A stretch of DNA of 9,284 nt. Source: Thermococcus sp. GTDB taxonomy: Archaea; Methanobacteriota_B; Thermococci; Thermococcales; Thermococcaceae. Of the stretch, positions 6,664-9,284 are shown one piece after another; within the stretch, counting starts at the first letter, position 1; the number at the start of each line of letters is the position of its first letter. The stretch is from contig JAGGWM010000188.1 of assembly GCA_021157445.1 (NCBI GenBank), positions 1-9,284 on the forward strand, written 5' to 3'. The position numbers and the translations under genes were made by a program. The notes under the pieces are model-generated. The model did no database searches, was not told where the DNA came from, and saw nothing but the letters and a program-made list of their open reading frames with translations.

Positions 6664-7303
6664 ACATAGAAGTTAGAGATCTAATAGCTTCTTGCTTTGC
6701 TCTTTCTAAGTGCTCCTCGAGAAGCGAACTGGCAAGTTCAAGGTTCCCTGCTTTCATCGCTTCTAAAATATCTTTGTGTTCCTTACAGGCTACAAGAGGA
6801 TTTCGAGTCATCCTCGTGGTCATCTTTATCAAATCGATCACACCGTTTGCTATCCTAGCCAACCATTTACTTCCAGATGACTCTATCAGAAACTTTAAAT
6901 GGAACTCTTCATCGAATTCCCTGACACCTTTTATAAGTTCCTCATCATCTGCTTTTTTCATGAGCTGATTTACTTTATGAATGAGCTGCTCTACTCTTTG
7001 TTTATCAAGATTTTGCATTACATAGCGCATTCCCAACAATTCAAAAGCCTTGCGTAGGTCGAAAAGTTCCTCGACATCCCTGGGTGAAAGCTTAACCACA
7101 AAGAATCCAGCATAAGGCTTAGCAACAACAAATCCGTGCTGAATCAATTTATGGATGGCTTCTCGAACAGGTGTAGGACTTACACCAAGCTGCTTAGCTA
7201 CGCCAGATATATCTATCTTCGTCCCGGGTGGTAAGGCTAAACTGGTGATCCTTTCTTTCAAATAGTGGTAAACCTGTTCTGTGAGAGTTTGCTTGGTGAC
7301 CAT
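6662..7303 (-). CDS. GntR-family transcriptional regulator with FCD domain
   Basis: This is a probable ligand-responsive repressor of the amino-sugar operon. From the ATG at 7303 it has 213 residues. A GntR winged helix-turn-helix spans about 8-70, with the recognition region VAKQLGVSPTPVREAIHKL at 35-53. A helical FCD effector domain follows at about 78-207. The residues that bind metal in FCD proteins can be seen: D131 and H135 (DEEFH), H177 (EHKDIL) and H199 (EEHLERA). TGGAGG at 7313-7318, 9 bases from the ATG, fixes this start. A TTG at 7321 in the same frame would swallow that site. It is the first gene of the operon, and its promoter carries a 20-bp palindrome, which suggests autoregulation. 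The effector is probably a phosphorylated sugar or sugar acid, but this is inference. Confidence 0.9.
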   Translation of the reverse strand: MVTKQTLTEQVYHYLKERITSLALPPGTKIDISGVAKQLGVSPTPVREAIHKLIQHGFVVAKPYAGFFVVKLSPRDVEELFDLRKAFELLGMRYVMQNLDKQRVEQLIHKVNQLMKKADDEELIKGVREFDEEFHLKFLIESSGSKWLARIANGVIDLIKMTTRMTRNPLVACKEHKDILEAMKAGNLELASSLLEEHLERAKQEAIRSLTSM

Positions 7304-7312
7304 AAATGTACG

Positions 7313-7318
7313 CCTCCA
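7313..7318 (-). promoter_or_regulatory. ribosome binding site of the GntR regulator gene
   Basis: TGGAGG on the minus strand lies 9 bases before the ATG at 7301-7303. It makes the in-frame TTG at 7319-7321 unlikely as a start. Confidence 0.8.
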
Positions 7319-7349
7319 CAACAGAGATTAAAATATGATATATGACATA

Positions 7350-7369
7350 ATATATGATATATCATATAT
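7350..7369. promoter_or_regulatory. 20-bp perfect palindrome, probable GntR operator
   Basis: Bases 7350-7369 are a perfect inverted repeat with core ATGATATATCAT (7354-7365). The palindrome covers the -10 box and part of the spacer, so a bound repressor would block RNA polymerase. An 11-base copy of one side, ATATGATATAT, recurs at 7333-7343, 19 bases away and downstream of the likely start site. ATATATCAT also occurs twice in tandem-like overlap (7357-7365 and 7364-7372). FCD-type GntR proteins bind short palindromes as dimers, so the adjacent regulator is the obvious ligand. The assignment is inferred from position. AT-rich palindromes can arise by chance, but 20 bp at a -10 box is unlikely to be accidental. 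Confidence 0.7.
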
Positions 7370-7383
7370 CATCAAACTGTCAA
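7354..7383 (-). promoter_or_regulatory. sigma-A-type promoter of the amino-sugar operon
   Basis: A perfect -35 box TTGACA lies at 7378-7383. After an 18-base spacer, a -10 box TATCAT (five of six consensus bases) lies at 7354-7359. Transcription should begin near 7347, giving a leader of about 45 bases before the regulator's ATG at 7303. No other convincing promoter was seen between here and nagA, so the seven genes probably share it. Confidence 0.7.
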
Positions 7384-7664
7384 GAGCTTCTCGATCATCT
7401 TTTTAAAACTCAGAGAGACAGGAAAGTGCCCTCCTCTGAAAGGTGAAATAACACTTTCTTGAGAGGAACCACAGGAAGGATTAAGCCAGATAGTGACATT
7501 AAAATTCAGCTTTTTCATGCCAAAAAAGATTATTTCTTCTTTATTTTGTTTCTAGAACAACCCTGCAGAAGAACTGATTTACTTCTGTCTGACTTTCATA
7601 GAAAAGACCTCAATTTTCAAGTTCCAAGTGGACCTGAATGTAACAACTAAATATGTTTCTCACA
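7384..7664. other. 281-base spacer between surface-polymer block and nag operon
   Basis: This lies between the end of the phosphatase remnant and the nag promoter. A plus-strand frame of 63 codons exists (7459-7650), but it has no family signature and is probably chance. Possible stems are GAAAGTG with CACTTTC (7422-7457, 23-base loop) and CAGAAG with CTTCTG (about 7565-7587). Neither is followed by a clean T-run, so I do not call a terminator. I recognise no riboswitch or RNA gene. Confidence 0.4.
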
Positions 7665-7943
7665 TCACGCGATTCCAAAAGATCTCAAAATAAAATCCCT
7701 GACCTCGTATATCTTCTCAGGAACCTTTCCATCGGATACTATGACAATGCCATATTGAGCATGATTTGCATCATCTGGCCCTGTATCGTTTTCGTGAAGC
7801 CATATCGTATCGTTTCCAACCGTTCCTATGGATCTCCATCTTAGGTTTCCAAAGTAAACTATGAGATCTGGTGGTATGTTTTCAACTTTTTTGTAGACCT
7901 CTTCTGGTTTGAAAACCTTTGTTCTAACTATAGATTCACTCAA
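7665..7943 (-). pseudogene. C-terminal remnant of an alkaline phosphatase-superfamily (type I phosphodiesterase) protein
   Basis: About 92 residues are readable, against several hundred in an intact member of this family (COG3379/PF01663-like). The stretch DLIVYFGNLRWRSIGTVGN...ENDTGPDDANHAQYGIVIV matches the C-terminal metal-site region, with the His of NHAQYG in the expected setting. The ending IYEVRDFILRSFGI resembles the normal C-terminus. The N-terminal catalytic half, with the metal-binding Asp/Thr, is missing. The same frame is open a little further, to a TGA near 7980, inside the 3' end of the nucleotidyltransferase gene. There it reads residues that still look family-like (VQKIPLSESIVRTKVFKPEEVY). 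The TTG at 7943 overlapping the upstream stop (TTGA) might allow expression, but no strong ribosome binding site is evident. The simplest reading is a gene cut by recombination, leaving its 3' end. A small expressed protein cannot be excluded. Confidence 0.7.
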
Positions 7944-8680
7944 AGGGATTTTTTGAACATCAAGGGAGAAAATATACTCTCAGCTTGTTTTAAATCATTA
8001 TGATCATCTATTTCAGCCCATTTGAAACCTTTTATATTTAAGGGATATACATCTTCCTCCTTAACTAGTTCATTTATAGCTTCTTCAATCCATGATGTCC
8101 TATCACCACTTAATATGAATTTCTGGAGGATTATACTCCTAAGCTTTTGGATAGTATTATCAGTGAACTTATACAAGTCTATGGAAGTACCATAAGATTT
8201 TTCCTTAGGTATGCTTTTCGAGATACCTCTGACAAGGCCGTTTTCTACGATGATTTTCATATTTTCTTCTGTATAATTTCCTTTGTCAACTGCTATGTAA
8301 TTCTTCCTTTTAGAGGCAATAATCTTCTGTACAATACCAGGTTCATAAATACAATCACCGTTATTTACTATGACTTCATTGTTAAGATTTATTTCCTCTA
8401 TTGCTAGATATAGAGAGTACATATTGTTTGTTGATTCATAGTGAGTATTTGTTATAACATTTATCCTGGGATATTTCGCTTTTAAAAATTCTTGTATTAT
8501 CTCATGCTTATAACCAATTACAATGTTAATTTCTTCTTCTTCTATGCCGGATTGTTTGTAGGCTAATATCTCGTATTCAATTATAGGCATTCCGTTGACT
8601 TTTACCATACATTTGGGAATCTCCTGTGTTAAAGGACGTAGCCGCTTACCCATTCCCGCTGCTAGTATGATTACATTCAC
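7940..8680 (-). CDS. LicC-like nucleotidyltransferase (sugar- or phosphocholine-type)
   Basis: This should transfer a nucleotide from CTP or another NTP to a phosphorylated sugar, polyol or choline, making an activated building block for a surface polymer. From GTG at 8680 it has 246 residues. The nucleotide-binding signature LAAGMGKRLRPLT is at 6-18, followed by the conserved lysine in IPKCMVKVNG (K23). NNMYSLYLA at 85-93 recalls LicC cytidylyltransferases (COG1213). Metal-binding acids are D109 (NNGD) and the EIDD motif at 223-226 near the C-terminus. GGAGGTG 6 bases upstream sets the start; the longer frame to 8740 would overlap the neighbouring gene. It follows the glycerophosphotransferase gene by 23 bases. 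The last residues (about 238-246) may be read from phosphatase-derived sequence. CTP specificity is inferred. Confidence 0.82.
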   Translation of the reverse strand: MNVIILAAGMGKRLRPLTQEIPKCMVKVNGMPIIEYEILAYKQSGIEEEEINIVIGYKHEIIQEFLKAKYPRINVITNTHYESTNNMYSLYLAIEEINLNNEVIVNNGDCIYEPGIVQKIIASKRKNYIAVDKGNYTEENMKIIVENGLVRGISKSIPKEKSYGTSIDLYKFTDNTIQKLRSIILQKFILSGDRTSWIEEAINELVKEEDVYPLNIKGFKWAEIDDHNDLKQAESIFSPLMFKKSL

Positions 8681-8686
8681 TGAAAA

Positions 8687-8693
8687 CACCTCC
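8687..8693 (-). promoter_or_regulatory. ribosome binding site setting the nucleotidyltransferase start
   Basis: GGAGGTG on the minus strand lies 6 bases before the GTG at 8678-8680. The open frame continues upstream, but that extension carries no family sequence. Confidence 0.8.
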
Positions 8694-8703
8694 AGATGGA
8701 GAT

Positions 8704-9284
8704 TCAAGTTTTTAGTATGGTCTCTTTTATAAACCTCCAAATTCTTTCGCTTGATCGTCCGTCTCTATATGTATGAACTAAATTTTTTATAACCTCTCTT
8801 TCACACTGATAGTAATCCTCTTCTGAAAGTAATTTAAGAATTTCTTTCTCTAAGTCATATTGCTCATATACCTTTGGCCCAGGAGTCCAAAAGTCATATG
8901 GCTCAAGTAGAAATCCTCGTTTTTTTCTATACTCGTCTATATCTACTGGTAGAAACAATATAGGTTTGTCAGTGAGCAGGAAATCAAAGTACACTGACGA
9001 ATAATCTGTTAATAGAAGATCTGCTCCATTTAGAACTTCGTAAAGATCCATTTCGTGATTGTTTAATGTTTCTGTCTTTATCCAACTAAATACATCCTGA
9101 TTATCGGAAAGAATTTTCAAAAACTCCGGTTCCCTGGAGTATAATTCTTCCTCATTGGGATGAAGTTTAAAGACAAAATGGAAACGATTCTTTCTAAGAA
9201 ATTCAATAAAGCGAAGAGTGTCAAATTCTTTCATCCTAAACACATTATGAGAAAGTCTCCTACCATCAGCTGCATGATAATAAC
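8704..9284 (-). CDS. CDP-glycerol glycerophosphotransferase-like protein, C-terminal part (5' end outside window)
   Basis: The frame stays open to the right edge. The GTG at 9243 is internal, because family-like sequence (AADGRRLSHNVFRM) precedes it, so about 193 residues of a longer protein are visible. It belongs to the TagB/TagF glycerophosphotransferase family (PF04464), which transfers polyol phosphate from a CDP-linked donor onto a surface polymer, usually at the inner face of the membrane. Characteristic pieces in order are FVFKLHPNEEE, SWIKTE, DLYEVLNGADLLLTDYSSVYFDF, DKPILFLPVDIDEYRKKRGFLLEPYDF and PGPKV, with the C-terminal RDGRSSERI. The KLHP histidine and TDYSS serines correspond to donor-binding residues of the family. 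The pairing with a LicC-like gene supports a polymer carrying phospho-polyol or phosphocholine groups. The acceptor and donor are unknown. Confidence 0.85.
   Translation of the reverse strand, partial: YYHAADGRRLSHNVFRMKEFDTLRFIEFLRKNRFHFVFKLHPNEEELYSREPEFLKILSDNQDVFSWIKTETLNNHEMDLYEVLNGADLLLTDYSSVYFDFLLTDKPILFLPVDIDEYRKKRGFLLEPYDFWTPGPKVYEQYDLEKEILKLLSEEDYYQCEREVIKNLVHTYRDGRSSERIWRFIKETILKT

Noticed and set aside
7304..7321. TTG at 7321 as the GntR regulator start
   Set aside because: The six extra codons contain the ribosome binding site of the ATG at 7303.
7400..7485. Glycine-riboswitch-like purine-rich stretch
   Set aside because: GAGAGAC and AGGTGAAA fragments are present, but the conserved glycine-riboswitch core is not, and no gene follows on that strand.
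8681..8740. 20-codon upstream extension of the nucleotidyltransferase frame
   Set aside because: It overlaps the glycerophosphotransferase gene and carries no family sequence. GGAGGTG before the GTG at 8680 sets a start that places VNVIILAAG at the N-terminus, as expected.
1..9284. tRNA, rRNA, CRISPR array or complete insertion sequence
   Set aside because: I looked for these and saw no cloverleaf with a GTTCRA-type arm, regularly spaced repeats, transposase sequence or paired terminal repeats.

Overview
The window looks like a piece of a Thermotoga-type thermophile chromosome (phylum Thermotogota). This rests on gene content, not on a marker gene. The clues are a DUF4143-type ATPase of the kind abundant in these genomes, a CUT1 sugar ABC importer encoded without its own ATPase, strong GGAGG ribosome binding sites, and frequent GTG/TTG starts. 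The genus assignment is an inference.

Layout. Bases 1-302 (+) hold the 3' end of an archaeal-type/DUF4143 ATP-binding protein gene. Bases 303-760 show no convincing gene. From 761 to the right edge every gene is on the minus strand. Read in the direction of transcription, the right-hand block (9284 to 7665) has the 3' part of a CDP-glycerol glycerophosphotransferase-like gene, a LicC-like nucleotidyltransferase, and a C-terminal remnant of an alkaline-phosphatase-superfamily protein. It looks like the decayed end of a surface-polymer locus and appears more A+T-rich than the rest. A 281-base spacer follows. Then comes a tightly packed seven-gene amino-sugar operon (7303 to 761): FCD-type GntR regulator, sugar-binding protein, two permeases, NagB-like deaminase, UPF0309 SIS-domain protein, and NagA-like deacetylase.

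How the operon works. The importer (binding protein plus two membrane subunits) should bring in an amino sugar or oligosaccharide, presumably powered by an ATPase subunit encoded elsewhere. The catabolic genes deacetylate and deaminate a hexosamine 6-phosphate into glycolysis. No sugar kinase or glycosidase is present, so both must be supplied from elsewhere. A sigma-A-like promoter (TTGACA, 18-base spacer, TATCAT) precedes the regulator. A 20-bp perfect AT-rich palindrome lies across the spacer and the -10 box, so repression by the regulator, with autoregulation, is the simplest model. A strong stem-loop lies between the binding-protein and permease genes. The other junctions are overlaps or very short gaps, which suggests translational coupling.

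The most interesting point is that the NagB-like and NagA-like enzymes both depart from the textbook motifs and flank a UPF0309 protein. The trio may act on an amino sugar, or by a route, that differs from plain GlcNAc-6P catabolism. Five starts were set from ribosome binding sites: nagB 3539, gntR 7303, binding protein 6648, nucleotidyltransferase 8680, and nagA (GTG) 1972.
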